Source: an uncultured Pelagibacteraceae bacterium
GTDB taxonomy: Bacteria > Pseudomonadota > Alphaproteobacteria > Pelagibacterales > Pelagibacteraceae
DNA length: 64,000 nt
Assembly (NCBI GenBank): GCA_902531885.1
Contig: CACAFZ010000001.1
Span: 1-64,000 of the forward strand
Reading direction: 5' to 3'
In this document: positions 1 to 7,901 of the stretch, in pieces
Layout: each line of letters begins with the position of its first letter
Numbering within the stretch: position 1 is the first letter of the stretch
The notes under the pieces: model-generated
Seen by the model: only the letters and a program-made list of their open reading frames with translations
Database searches by the model: none
What the model was told of the DNA's origin: nothing
Program-made: the position numbers and the translations under genes

Positions 1-392
1 GATTTTAAATTAAAAATTTCTTCAAAATTAAATTCTTTTAATCTTAATATAAAATCTTCCAAATGAGCCTGTCCTGACGTAGCGTGAGTTGATATTGCAT
101 AATCAATAGGCGACCCCATTTCTTTTGACATTGCCTCAGCCATCTCATTAAATCTTTTTTTATAAATTTTTAGAAGTTTTTCTAAAAGACTTATTCTTTC
201 TTCTTTTGAGGTATCTTTCCAATTAACAAAAGCATTTTTTGCTGCTTTTACAGCAGAATCAGTATCTTCTTTAGATCCTAGTGAAATAACAGCAAAAGGT
301 TCTTCGTTAGACGGATTAATTACTTCAAAATCATTTGACTTAAAAGGTTTAACCCATTTTCCATTTATGTAAAAATTTTTTTTATCAAGCAT
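1..392 (-). CDS. Aldehyde dehydrogenase family protein, N-terminal part (cut by window start)
   Basis: About 130 residues of an NAD(P)-dependent aldehyde dehydrogenase, which oxidises an aldehyde to the acid. The start MLDKKNFYINGKWVKP followed by an INPSNEEPFA stretch is the typical N-terminal strand pair of the family, and the KEMGSPIDYA helix is the segment before the cofactor-binding core. The catalytic Cys and Glu lie outside the window. The ATG at 392-390 sits 21 bases after the stop of the dehydrogenase at 414-1355, so the two genes probably form one minus-strand operon (dehydrogenase, then aldehyde dehydrogenase), as in an alcohol-to-acid oxidation pair. The substrate cannot be told from this fragment. 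Confidence 0.85.
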   Translation of the reverse strand, partial: MLDKKNFYINGKWVKPFKSNDFEVINPSNEEPFAVISLGSKEDTDSAVKAAKNAFVNWKDTSKEERISLLEKLLKIYKKRFNEMAEAMSKEMGSPIDYAISTHATSGQAHLEDFILRLKEFNFEEIFNLK

Positions 393-413
393 AATTTATT
401 ATTAACATATTAA

Positions 414-1355
414 TTAAATTTCATATCCTTTTTCTTCTTTTTCATTATCAGTTAATTCATCAGGAAATCCAGAAGCCCTAAAGCTCAAACCAAATTTATC
501 TTCAAGTCTTTTAACTACCATTGATGACCATGCTCTAGAGCCGTATTTTTTTTGTGCGTCTTTAAATATATCTAATACAAATGGGGATATTTCTAATGGA
601 GTATTAAGTTTTTTTGAAAGATCATTAAAAAGATTCATATCTTTTTCAACTAAATCCATTGTAAAATTAATGTTATAAGATCCATTTAAAATTACCTGAC
701 TTTCAGTTTCATGAACAAAAGAGTTTCCAGACGAAACAGCTATTCCTTTAAAAGCTTTATTAAGATCTAATTTTGATTTTTTAGCTACTGTCCAAGCTTC
801 ACCAAGTGCTGCTAAATGCACAGAAGCTAGATAGTTTGTAATTACTTTTAATATAGAAGCTGTTCCAAGTTCACCAGTATGTAAGATTTTTTTTCCCATT
901 ATGGTTAAAACTGGAAGAATTTGATCGAAAACTTTTCTTTTTCCTCCAACAAAAATGGTAATATTTCCTGTTGCTGCTCTGTGACATCCGCCACTAACTG
1001 GCGCATCTAAAGGAGTAGCTCCTTTATTTAAAACTAATTTTCCTAATCTTTTAACTTCAGTTTCATCAGTTGTGCTCATTTCCAACCAAATTTTATTTTT
1101 TGAAAGACCATTAATTACACCATCAGCTGATTCCATTACTTCCGCACATATTTCAGGCGATGGCAAACAAGTGACGATCAAATCATTTTGTTCAGTTAAT
1201 CTTTTTGCGCTATTAGCAACTTTAGCTCCTTTGTTTTTAAATTCATTTGTTAAGTTTTTATCTAAGTCCCTTACTGTTAGCTCGAACTTATTTCTTAACA
1301 AGCTACCTGCTAATTTACCCCCAACATTTCCAAGCCCTATAAATCCAATTTTCAT
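414..1355 (-). CDS. NAD(P)-dependent oxidoreductase, 3-hydroxyisobutyrate dehydrogenase family
   Basis: A 313-residue beta-hydroxyacid dehydrogenase, oxidising a 3-hydroxy acid (or reducing the semialdehyde). The N-terminus has the Rossmann motif GFIGLGNVGG (residues 4-13). The family signature DAPVSGG is at 117-123 with the following GNITIFVGG at 130-138. The catalytic Lys is K170, with N174 one helical turn on. Length is normal (about 290-320). It is divergent from the EutA-like gene at 1414 across a 58-base AT-rich gap and precedes the aldehyde dehydrogenase on the same strand. Family is clear; substrate (3-hydroxyisobutyrate, glycerate, sulfolactaldehyde or another) is not. Confidence 0.88.
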   Translation of the reverse strand: MKIGFIGLGNVGGKLAGSLLRNKFELTVRDLDKNLTNEFKNKGAKVANSAKRLTEQNDLIVTCLPSPEICAEVMESADGVINGLSKNKIWLEMSTTDETEVKRLGKLVLNKGATPLDAPVSGGCHRAATGNITIFVGGKRKVFDQILPVLTIMGKKILHTGELGTASILKVITNYLASVHLAALGEAWTVAKKSKLDLNKAFKGIAVSSGNSFVHETESQVILNGSYNINFTMDLVEKDMNLFNDLSKKLNTPLEISPFVLDIFKDAQKKYGSRAWSSMVVKRLEDKFGLSFRASGFPDELTDNEKEEKGYEI

Positions 1356-1413
1356 AACAACCTTTTAATTATAGTGAATATTAAATAGTTTATGATATAT
1401 TTTTTTTTTAAAA

Positions 1414-2160
1414 ATGTATTCTACAAAAATAGAACCAAAATATAAAGTTAACTCTAATTCTAGAGTAGGTTTAATTACATTAGCTACAGATTTTAGAATT
1501 GAGAAAGATTTTAATGATGTTATTAAAAATATGGACATAGATCTGTTTGTAAACAGAATTCATTGTTATTTCCCCTTAACAAGCAAAAACTTAATTAAGA
1601 TGTCAAATACTGTTACAGAAGTTTCAGAAGATATTCTTCCAAACGAAAAACTTGACTGCGTTGTTTATGGATGTACGTCAGGTACTGTTGCTGCGGGTTA
1701 TGAAAATATTAAAAATAAAATTAATAAGGCAAAACCGGAAGCTAAAGTTACGACACCTAGCACAGCAGCATTAAATGCTTTAAAAAAAATGAATATTAAA
1801 AAGATCTCAATTTTTACTCCCTATTCAAAAGTATTGAATGATGATGTTTTAAATTATTTCAAAAAAGAAAATTTTATTGTCACTACAAATTCATATTTTG
1901 ATATTACTAATGATTTGGATATTGGAAAAGTAGATCCGAATTACTTATATGAAATTCTATGTAATATGGATTTAGGAGATGCTGATGCATTATTTATTTC
2001 TTGCACGGCATTACCAGCATTATCAATAATAGATAAATTGGAAAAAAAATTAAACAAAACTGTACTTTCAAGTAATCAAGTTTTAATTTGGGACACTTTA
2101 CAAAGCATAGGAAAAAACCAATCCATCAAAGGATTTGGAAAACTTTTTAATACAAATTAA
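1414..2160 (+). CDS. eutA: EutA-like protein, maleate isomerase / Asp-Glu racemase superfamily
   Basis: 248 residues of the maleate cis-trans isomerase/arylmalonate decarboxylase group of the Asp/Glu racemase superfamily. Both active-site cysteines are present: C87 in VVYGCTSGT and C197 in ALFISCTALPA. The opening VGLITLATDFRIEKDF and the SSNQVLIWDTL near the C-terminus match what I recall of EutA, found in ectoine-utilisation (eut) clusters of rhizobia and marine bacteria and of uncertain exact reaction. It lies two bases before the EutD/DoeA-like gene, which supports the EutA reading over plain maleate isomerase. EutB, EutC and EutE are not seen nearby, so the pathway here is incomplete. 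Confidence 0.72.
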   Translation: MYSTKIEPKYKVNSNSRVGLITLATDFRIEKDFNDVIKNMDIDLFVNRIHCYFPLTSKNLIKMSNTVTEVSEDILPNEKLDCVVYGCTSGTVAAGYENIKNKINKAKPEAKVTTPSTAALNALKKMNIKKISIFTPYSKVLNDDVLNYFKKENFIVTTNSYFDITNDLDIGKVDPNYLYEILCNMDLGDADALFISCTALPALSIIDKLEKKLNKTVLSSNQVLIWDTLQSIGKNQSIKGFGKLFNTN

Positions 2161-2162
2161 AA

Positions 2163-3329
2163 ATGTTATTCAACAAAGAAGAGTACAAAAGTAGATTAAA
2201 AAGAGTTCAAAAATCAATGCAAGATAAAGGTATTGAACTACTAATTTCCCAAGATACTAATAATATGAATTACTTAACTGGATATGATGCTTGGTCATTT
2301 TACTATACTCAGTGTGTAATAGTTCATGCTAACGCTGAAGAACCTTTGTGTTTTGTAAGAGCACAAGATGCTGGAGGTGCATACATCAAAACTTATTTGA
2401 AAAAAGAAAATATAATTGTGTATGAGGAAAAATATATTCATACATGGCCAATGCATCCTTATGATCCTTTAATTGAATTAATTAAAAAAAATAAATGGGA
2501 TAAATTAAATATTGGTGTTGAAATGGATAGTCACTACTTCACTGCCTATTGTTATGAAAAATTAAAACAAGGTTTGCCAAACGCTAAAATTCAAGACTCT
2601 GAAAGATTAGTTAATTGGGCTAGATTAATTAAATCCGAAACAGAAATTCAACTTATGAAAGGAGCTGCATTAATATCACAAGAAGGAATGAAAGTAGCTA
2701 TGGAAAGTATTAACCCAGGCGTTAGACAATGTGATGCTGTTGCAGATATTCAAAGAGCGCTTTTTAGAGGAACCCCAGAGATTGGAGGAGAATATGCAAG
2801 TATTGCAACATTGTTGCCCACAGGAAAAGGAACTTCAGCTTCACATTTAACAGCAACAGATGAAAAATTTGTTAAAGGAGAAGCTACGATAATTGAATTA
2901 TCAGGAGTTAACAAAAGATATCATTGTCCAATGGCAAGAACAGTTCAGCTGGGAAAACCTGAACAAAAAAAAATAGATGCGATGAAAGTCACCAATGAAG
3001 CTCTTGACGCTGGTATAGCCGCCACAAAACCTGGCAATACTGCTGATGATGTAGCTAAGAAATTTTGGGCAGTTCTTGATAAATATAATATTAAAAAAGA
3101 ATCAAGGACCGGATATTCAATTGGAATAGGGTATCCACCAGATTGGGGTGAACACACATTAAATATCTACAAAGGAGATATGACGGTACTAAAACCTAAT
3201 GTTTGTTTTCACATGATAGCTGTTATGCAATTTGGTGATTGGGGTGTAGAAGCTTCTGAATCAGTAAGGGTTACTGAAAAAGGTAGTGAATTATTCTGCA
3301 ATTATTCTAGAGATTTACATATAAAATAA
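2163..3329 (+). CDS. doeA: M24-family creatinase-like hydrolase, probable ectoine hydrolase (EutD/DoeA)
   Basis: 388 residues with the two-domain creatinase/prolidase ('pita-bread') layout: N-terminal domain to about residue 150, then the M24 fold. The YLTGYDAWSFYYTQ segment (37-50) resembles DoeA/EutD, which opens the ectoine ring to N-acetyl-diaminobutyrate. Where metal-dependent M24 peptidases carry two Asp ligands, this protein has E245 (ATIIELSG) and P256 (YHCPMART), so it should be metal-free like creatinase and ectoine hydrolase, not an aminopeptidase. It follows the EutA-like gene by two bases and precedes an ABC transporter by 40. Alternative: a related amidohydrolase acting on another cyclic or guanidino osmolyte. 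Confidence 0.75.
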   Translation: MLFNKEEYKSRLKRVQKSMQDKGIELLISQDTNNMNYLTGYDAWSFYYTQCVIVHANAEEPLCFVRAQDAGGAYIKTYLKKENIIVYEEKYIHTWPMHPYDPLIELIKKNKWDKLNIGVEMDSHYFTAYCYEKLKQGLPNAKIQDSERLVNWARLIKSETEIQLMKGAALISQEGMKVAMESINPGVRQCDAVADIQRALFRGTPEIGGEYASIATLLPTGKGTSASHLTATDEKFVKGEATIIELSGVNKRYHCPMARTVQLGKPEQKKIDAMKVTNEALDAGIAATKPGNTADDVAKKFWAVLDKYNIKKESRTGYSIGIGYPPDWGEHTLNIYKGDMTVLKPNVCFHMIAVMQFGDWGVEASESVRVTEKGSELFCNYSRDLHIK

Positions 3330-3369
3330 AAGAACTTGAAATAATTCTCTACAAATGTTTTAAATCCTC

Positions 3370-4458
3370 ATGTCAAAGAAGCAGCAATTCGTTAAATTTG
3401 ATAAAGTTGATAAAAGTTATGATGGCAAGGTCTTAGTAGTTAAAGACTTAAATTTAGATATTGCTGAAGGTGAATTTATTACAATGTTAGGTCCATCTGG
3501 CTCTGGCAAAACAACTTGTCTAATGATGTTGGCGGGTTTTGAAACGCCTACAAATGGAGAAATTTATTTAGATACAAATCCGATTTCAAATATACCACCT
3601 CATAAAAGAGGAATAGGAATGGTGTTTCAAAATTATGCTTTATTTCCACACATGACAGTGTACGAGAATCTAGCTTTCCCTTTAAAAGTAAGAAAATTTT
3701 CAAAAGAAGACACGGATAAAAAAGTAGACAAAGCACTATCAATGGTTTCGCTTTCAGGATTTGAAAATAGAATGCCAGGTCAATTATCTGGCGGACAACA
3801 ACAAAGAGTAGCTGTTGCAAGAGCACTGGTATTTGATCCACAAGTAGTACTTATGGATGAACCATTAGGAGCTTTGGACAAAAATTTAAGAGAGAGTATG
3901 CAATATGAAATAAAACATATTCATGAAAGCATAGGCGTTACAGTTGTTTATGTTACTCATGATCAAGATGAAGCTTTAACAATGTCAAATAGAATTGCAG
4001 TGTTTAATGATGGCAAGGTTCAACAGTTATCCAGCCCTGACAAATTGTACGAAGAACCAGTAAATTCTTTTGTTGCAGAGTTTATTGGAGAAAATAATAC
4101 TTTTTCAGGTGAGGTCGTAGATATTTCAAAAGGTGAATGTAAAGTTAAGTTAGATTCAGGTACTGAAATATTATCTAATCCAATTAGAGTAAAATCTAAA
4201 GGAGAGAGAACTATAGTTTCTTTAAGACCCGAAAGAGCAATTATTAATCCAGAGAAAAAAATGGACAATAAGCACAATGGGAAAATAGAAGAAGTAATTT
4301 ATCATGGTGACCACACAAGAGTGAGATTAAACATGCTAGGCAATAGCGAATTTATACTTAAAGTTCCAAATAGCTCTGCAAGGATGGATATAAAAGTAGG
4401 AAATGAACTTGCGGTAGGATGGAACAGCTTAGATGCTAGAGCTTTAGACCCAAAGTAA
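3370..4458 (+). CDS. potA: Spermidine/putrescine-type ABC transporter ATP-binding protein
   Basis: 362-residue ATPase energising uptake by the two permeases at 5763 and 7019. Walker A is GPSGSGKTT (41-49), the ABC signature LSGGQQQR is 139-146, Walker B VVLMDE is 159-164 followed by the LGALD loop. The last 120 residues look like a TOBE regulatory domain, as in PotA. It lies 40 bases after the DoeA-like gene, probably co-transcribed with it, while the binding protein 117 bases downstream appears to have its own promoter. PotA-type systems carry polyamines but also opines, phosphonates and other amines, so the substrate is open. Confidence 0.9.
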   Translation: MSKKQQFVKFDKVDKSYDGKVLVVKDLNLDIAEGEFITMLGPSGSGKTTCLMMLAGFETPTNGEIYLDTNPISNIPPHKRGIGMVFQNYALFPHMTVYENLAFPLKVRKFSKEDTDKKVDKALSMVSLSGFENRMPGQLSGGQQQRVAVARALVFDPQVVLMDEPLGALDKNLRESMQYEIKHIHESIGVTVVYVTHDQDEALTMSNRIAVFNDGKVQQLSSPDKLYEEPVNSFVAEFIGENNTFSGEVVDISKGECKVKLDSGTEILSNPIRVKSKGERTIVSLRPERAIINPEKKMDNKHNGKIEEVIYHGDHTRVRLNMLGNSEFILKVPNSSARMDIKVGNELAVGWNSLDARALDPK

Positions 4459-4507
4459 ACTATATTCATTCTAAACAATAATAAATGCCTGATAATATTT
4501 AATAAAT

Positions 4508-4549
4508 GGGCTGTTGACTCTCAAATATATCCTTGTTCTAATCCAGCCC
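4508..4549. repeat. Inverted repeat GGGCTG/CAGCCC flanking the promoter of the binding-protein gene
   Basis: GGGCTG at 4508-4513 and its exact complement CAGCCC at 4544-4549 bracket a 30-base segment that contains the -35 and -10 elements described in the next entry. These are the most GC-rich patches in an otherwise AT-rich gap. The long loop makes a simple terminator unlikely, although two T bases follow; a looped operator or an mRNA structure are alternatives. Confidence 0.4.
4514..4542 (+). promoter_or_regulatory. Probable sigma70-type promoter of the binding-protein gene
   Basis: TTGACT at 4514-4519 and TCTAAT at 4537-4542 are separated by exactly 17 bases; each differs from the E. coli consensus at one position. 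Transcription would begin near 4549, leaving a leader of about 25 bases that carries the perfect palindrome CGTTTAAACG (4558-4567) and the Shine-Dalgarno GGAGGA (4567-4572), four bases before the ATG. This is the best promoter I could find in the window. Confidence 0.6.
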
Positions 4550-4575
4550 TTAAAAAACGTTTAAACGGAGGATAA

Positions 4576-5691
4576 ATGAGAAAACTAAGTAAATTATTAC
4601 TTACATTGACTTTTGCTCTTTCTATAACTTCATCAGCATTTGCAGTAGTAGTTGCATCATGGGGTGGGGCTTATACAGAGTCTCAAAAGTTAGGATACGG
4701 TGATCCAACTGCTAAAAAATTAGGAATACCTATAGAATGGGTAGACTATTCAGGTGGATTATCTGAAATTAAAGCACAAAAAGAAGCAGGTGCAATAGTG
4801 TGGGACATCATAGATGTTTATGCTATGGATACTATTAATGGATGTGACGAAGGTCTATTTGTTGAGTTTGATTTTGATAAAGACTTTCCTGCAGCTCCAG
4901 ATGGAACTCCAGCAAGTCAAGATTTCTTTACATCAATGCCTAGTAAATGTGCTGTAGGAAATATTTTATATTCTTGGAACTACGCGTATAACAGCGAGAA
5001 TCTTAAGGGTACACCAAAAACTATAAAAGATTTCTTTAACACAAAAAAATTCCCTGGAAAAAGAGCTATATACAAAGGTGCATTAACTAACTTAGAAATA
5101 GCTTTAGCTGCAGATGGAATTAAACCAAAAAAAGGTGGAGCAAAAATATACGAAGCTCTTCAAACTGAAAAAGGCATCCAAAGAGCAATGGATAAGATCA
5201 AAAAACTTTGTACTGATCCAAACGGTGGATGTGTATTTTGGTCTGCAGGCGCTCAACCACCAGAACTGTTAATGAGTGGTGAAGTTGTAATGGCAACTGG
5301 TTGGAACGGTAGATTCTTCAACGCAACAGTTGGAGAAGGTGCTCCAATAGTTCAGGTTTGGGATGGACAAGGTCTTGACTATGAATACTTTGTTTTAGTT
5401 AAAGGTGGTCCAAACGAAGCTGATGCGAAAAAAGCTCTTGCTGAAATGACAAGTACTGAAGGTTTAGCAGGAAGCGCAAAGTATATTGCTTATGCACCTT
5501 GGAGAAAATCTTCTATAAAAATTATGGAAAAAGGAGAGCCTTGGTATAAAGATGGTAAAACAAATATGGTACCTCATATGCCAACAAATCCAAGAAATAC
5601 AAAAAACTACTTTCTAGTTGATCCAGTATTTTGGGCTGATAACGGCACAGAGATTGGAGAAAAATGGGAAGCTATGAAAGCTGGTCTATAA
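4576..5691 (+). CDS. potD: Periplasmic binding protein of spermidine/putrescine-type ABC transporter
   Basis: 371-residue PotD-like extracellular solute-binding protein. Residues 1-23 form a clear signal peptide (MRKLSKLLLT, hydrophobic core, cleavage after SSAFA), and the mature protein begins VVVASWGG, the usual first strand. It would capture the substrate in the periplasm for the permeases downstream. It has a strong Shine-Dalgarno, a near-consensus promoter upstream and a terminator hairpin downstream, all fitting the usual excess of binding protein over membrane subunits. Several Cys (in NGCDEGLF, SKCAVGN, LCTDPNGGC) could form disulfides. Ligand unknown; polyamine, ectoine-like or opine-like amines are possible. 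Confidence 0.88.
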   Translation: MRKLSKLLLTLTFALSITSSAFAVVVASWGGAYTESQKLGYGDPTAKKLGIPIEWVDYSGGLSEIKAQKEAGAIVWDIIDVYAMDTINGCDEGLFVEFDFDKDFPAAPDGTPASQDFFTSMPSKCAVGNILYSWNYAYNSENLKGTPKTIKDFFNTKKFPGKRAIYKGALTNLEIALAADGIKPKKGGAKIYEALQTEKGIQRAMDKIKKLCTDPNGGCVFWSAGAQPPELLMSGEVVMATGWNGRFFNATVGEGAPIVQVWDGQGLDYEYFVLVKGGPNEADAKKALAEMTSTEGLAGSAKYIAYAPWRKSSIKIMEKGEPWYKDGKTNMVPHMPTNPRNTKNYFLVDPVFWADNGTEIGEKWEAMKAGL

Positions 5692-5730
5692 TTTTAAGTT
5701 TTAAAGATTAAAATTATATATTATATTTAG

Positions 5731-5758
5731 GGGCGGTTATTTTATAACCGCCCTTTTT
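5731..5758 (+). terminator. Intrinsic terminator / attenuator between binding protein and permeases
   Basis: GGGCGGTTAT (5731-5740), loop TTT, then the exact complement ATAACCGCCC (5744-5753) and TTTTT (5754-5758). It is a 10-base-pair GC-rich stem with a T tract, the clearest terminator in the window. The permease ATG at 5763 follows five bases later, so readthrough must feed the permeases, or the stem stabilises the 3' end of the binding-protein mRNA. Confidence 0.85.
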
Positions 5759-5762
5759 ATTT

Positions 5763-7016
5763 ATGAGTAGTGAAACACAAAAAATTTTAACAACTGACGG
5801 CATACCTTTAGAGGAGAGTCTAAAAAAAGCTGAAAAAAAGAATAAGATAAAAGCTTTTTTACTCGTAGCACCTTTATTATTATTTATATTAATTACATAT
5901 GTCTTTCCAATTGGGGACATGCTTTTTAGAAGTGTTGATGATCGAATGGTTACCAATATGCTTCCCAAAACATTTAAAGCTATGGAAAAATGGGATGGAA
6001 AAGAAATGCCACCAGAGGAAGTTTTTGAGGCATTTTATTTAGATTATAAAATTCTTGTTAAAGAGAAAAGACATGGAAAATTATCAACTCAAATGAATTA
6101 TGAGAAAAATGGTTTTAAAAGTATTCTTAAAAAATTAGCTAGAAAACAGAAAAAATTTAAAGAAGGAAATTATAAAGAACAAATAATGGCAGTTCACAAA
6201 AGATGGGCAAATGTAGAATATTGGAGAGCAATTAAAAGAAGAGCACCTGAGTATACATATTCAAAATACTTAAAAGGTATAGATATGTACAAAAATGAAG
6301 ACGGCAAAATAGTTCAAGTCCCCGAAGATAGAAGAGTTCACAAAATTTTATGGTTAAGAACTTTAGAGGTAGCTCTTTTTGTTACAATTTTTTGTTTTTT
6401 AATGGGTTATCCAATTGCGCATCTTTTAGCAACATTACCAATGAAGTATAGCAATTTATTAATGATTTGTGTTCTTCTACCTTTTTGGACTTCTTTACTT
6501 GTAAGAACTGCAAGTTGGATGATTTTATTGCAACAACAAGGCGTCATAAATGATTTTTTTGTTTTAACAGGTTTGGTTTCTGACGATAATAGGCCGGAGA
6601 TGATGTACAACAAAACTGGCACTTATGTTGCGATGACACAGATTCTTTTACCTTTTATGGTGTTACCTTTGTACAGCGTTATGAAAACTATATCGCCAAG
6701 CTTGATGAGAGCAGGGAAATCTCTAGGCGGAACACCATTCATTGCATTCTGGAAAGTATATTTTCCATTAACAATCCCAGGTATAGGCGCAGGTTGTTTG
6801 TTAGTTTTTATACTTGCAATTGGATATTATATAACTCCAGCCTTAGTAGGTGGAGCTTCTGGTACACTTATAAGTAACCAGATAGCTTTTCATATGAAAA
6901 GCACTTTAGATTGGAGTTTTGCATCAGCTATGGGACTAATGTTATTGACCGGAGTATTAGTTGTTTACTGGATTTATAATAAATTAGTTGGAATTGATAA
7001 TATTAAATTGGGATAG
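5763..7016 (+). CDS. potB: ABC transporter permease, PotB type with long internal insertion
   Basis: 417-residue inner-membrane permease. TM1 is about residues 30-52 (AFLLVAPLLLFILITYVFPI), then a hydrophilic, Lys-rich stretch of about 140 residues (55-195), then the standard five-helix permease core. The EAA-type cytoplasmic loop is visible as MRAGKSLGGTPFIAFWKVYFP. PotB proteins are usually near 280-310 residues; the excess is the insertion between TM1 and TM2, which is expected to face the periplasm and may touch the binding protein. The stop is two bases before the next permease. Confidence 0.88.
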   Translation: MSSETQKILTTDGIPLEESLKKAEKKNKIKAFLLVAPLLLFILITYVFPIGDMLFRSVDDRMVTNMLPKTFKAMEKWDGKEMPPEEVFEAFYLDYKILVKEKRHGKLSTQMNYEKNGFKSILKKLARKQKKFKEGNYKEQIMAVHKRWANVEYWRAIKRRAPEYTYSKYLKGIDMYKNEDGKIVQVPEDRRVHKILWLRTLEVALFVTIFCFLMGYPIAHLLATLPMKYSNLLMICVLLPFWTSLLVRTASWMILLQQQGVINDFFVLTGLVSDDNRPEMMYNKTGTYVAMTQILLPFMVLPLYSVMKTISPSLMRAGKSLGGTPFIAFWKVYFPLTIPGIGAGCLLVFILAIGYYITPALVGGASGTLISNQIAFHMKSTLDWSFASAMGLMLLTGVLVVYWIYNKLVGIDNIKLG

Positions 7017-7018
7017 AT

Positions 7019-7873
7019 ATGGCTTTACCAAAATATACAGAAACACATTATAGAATTTGGCACTATATATATTTAGCAATTTGCAGTTTTGTATTTTTCT
7101 TTTTAATAGCACCATTGTTTGTAATTTTTCCATTATCATTTAATGCTGAAGAATTTTTGAGCTTTTCAGAAGGAATGAAAAGACTGGACCCCGACGCTTT
7201 TTCTTTGAGATGGTACAACGATATGATTTATGGAACAAAAAACCCCTGGGGACTTGCTGCAAAAAATAGTTTTTTTATCGCAATTTTTGCAACATTAGGA
7301 TCTGTTTTACTTGGAACTGTTGCAGCATTAGGCCTAAGTAGCAGACATATGCCTTATAAAGGGATAATAATGGCAACTTTAATTTCACCAATGATTGTTC
7401 CTCTTATTATTTCAGGCGTCGCTATTTTCTTTTTTATGGCTAAAGTTGGTTTAGCTGCGACACATACAGGGATAATATTGGCTCATATAGTTTTGGGAAC
7501 ACCATTTGTTGTAATTACTGTTACTGCAACTCTTTCAGGTTTTGATCATAGCGTAACCAGAGCTGCAGCTAGCCTTGGAAGTAATCCAGTAAACACTTTT
7601 ATGAAAATAACTTTGCCATTAATTTTACCAGGAGTAATTTCTGGTGGCTTGTTTGCATTTGTTACTTCTTTCGATGAAGTTGTAGTTGTACTATTTCTAG
7701 CTGGACTAGATAACACAACAATTCCAATTCAAATGTGGACGGGGTTAAGAGAGCAATTAAGCCCAACTATACTTGCTGTTGCTACTTGTTTAATTATTCT
7801 TTCAACATTAATACTTGTTACCGCAGAACTTTTAAGAAGAAGATCTGAAAGAATAAGAGGTATCAACAGATAA
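7019..7873 (+). CDS. potC: ABC transporter permease, PotC type
   Basis: 284-residue second permease of the importer, normal PotC length with six predicted helices. The first helix is in the region SFVFFFLIAPLFVIFP. The EAA loop reads TRAAASLGSNPVNTFMKITLPLI and would bind the ATPase at 3370. It starts two bases after the potB-like stop and ends in an Arg-rich cytoplasmic tail (RRRSERIRGINR). Together with the genes at 3370, 4576 and 5763 the transporter is complete. Confidence 0.9.
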   Translation: MALPKYTETHYRIWHYIYLAICSFVFFFLIAPLFVIFPLSFNAEEFLSFSEGMKRLDPDAFSLRWYNDMIYGTKNPWGLAAKNSFFIAIFATLGSVLLGTVAALGLSSRHMPYKGIIMATLISPMIVPLIISGVAIFFFMAKVGLAATHTGIILAHIVLGTPFVVITVTATLSGFDHSVTRAAASLGSNPVNTFMKITLPLILPGVISGGLFAFVTSFDEVVVVLFLAGLDNTTIPIQMWTGLREQLSPTILAVATCLIILSTLILVTAELLRRRSERIRGINR

Positions 7874-7901
7874 TCTATTATTTAATCAAGTTATAAATTT
7901 T

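Noticed and set aside
1072-1368. 98-residue plus-strand frame inside the oxidoreductase gene
   Set aside because: Antisense shadow of a well-supported gene; its composition has no family signature.
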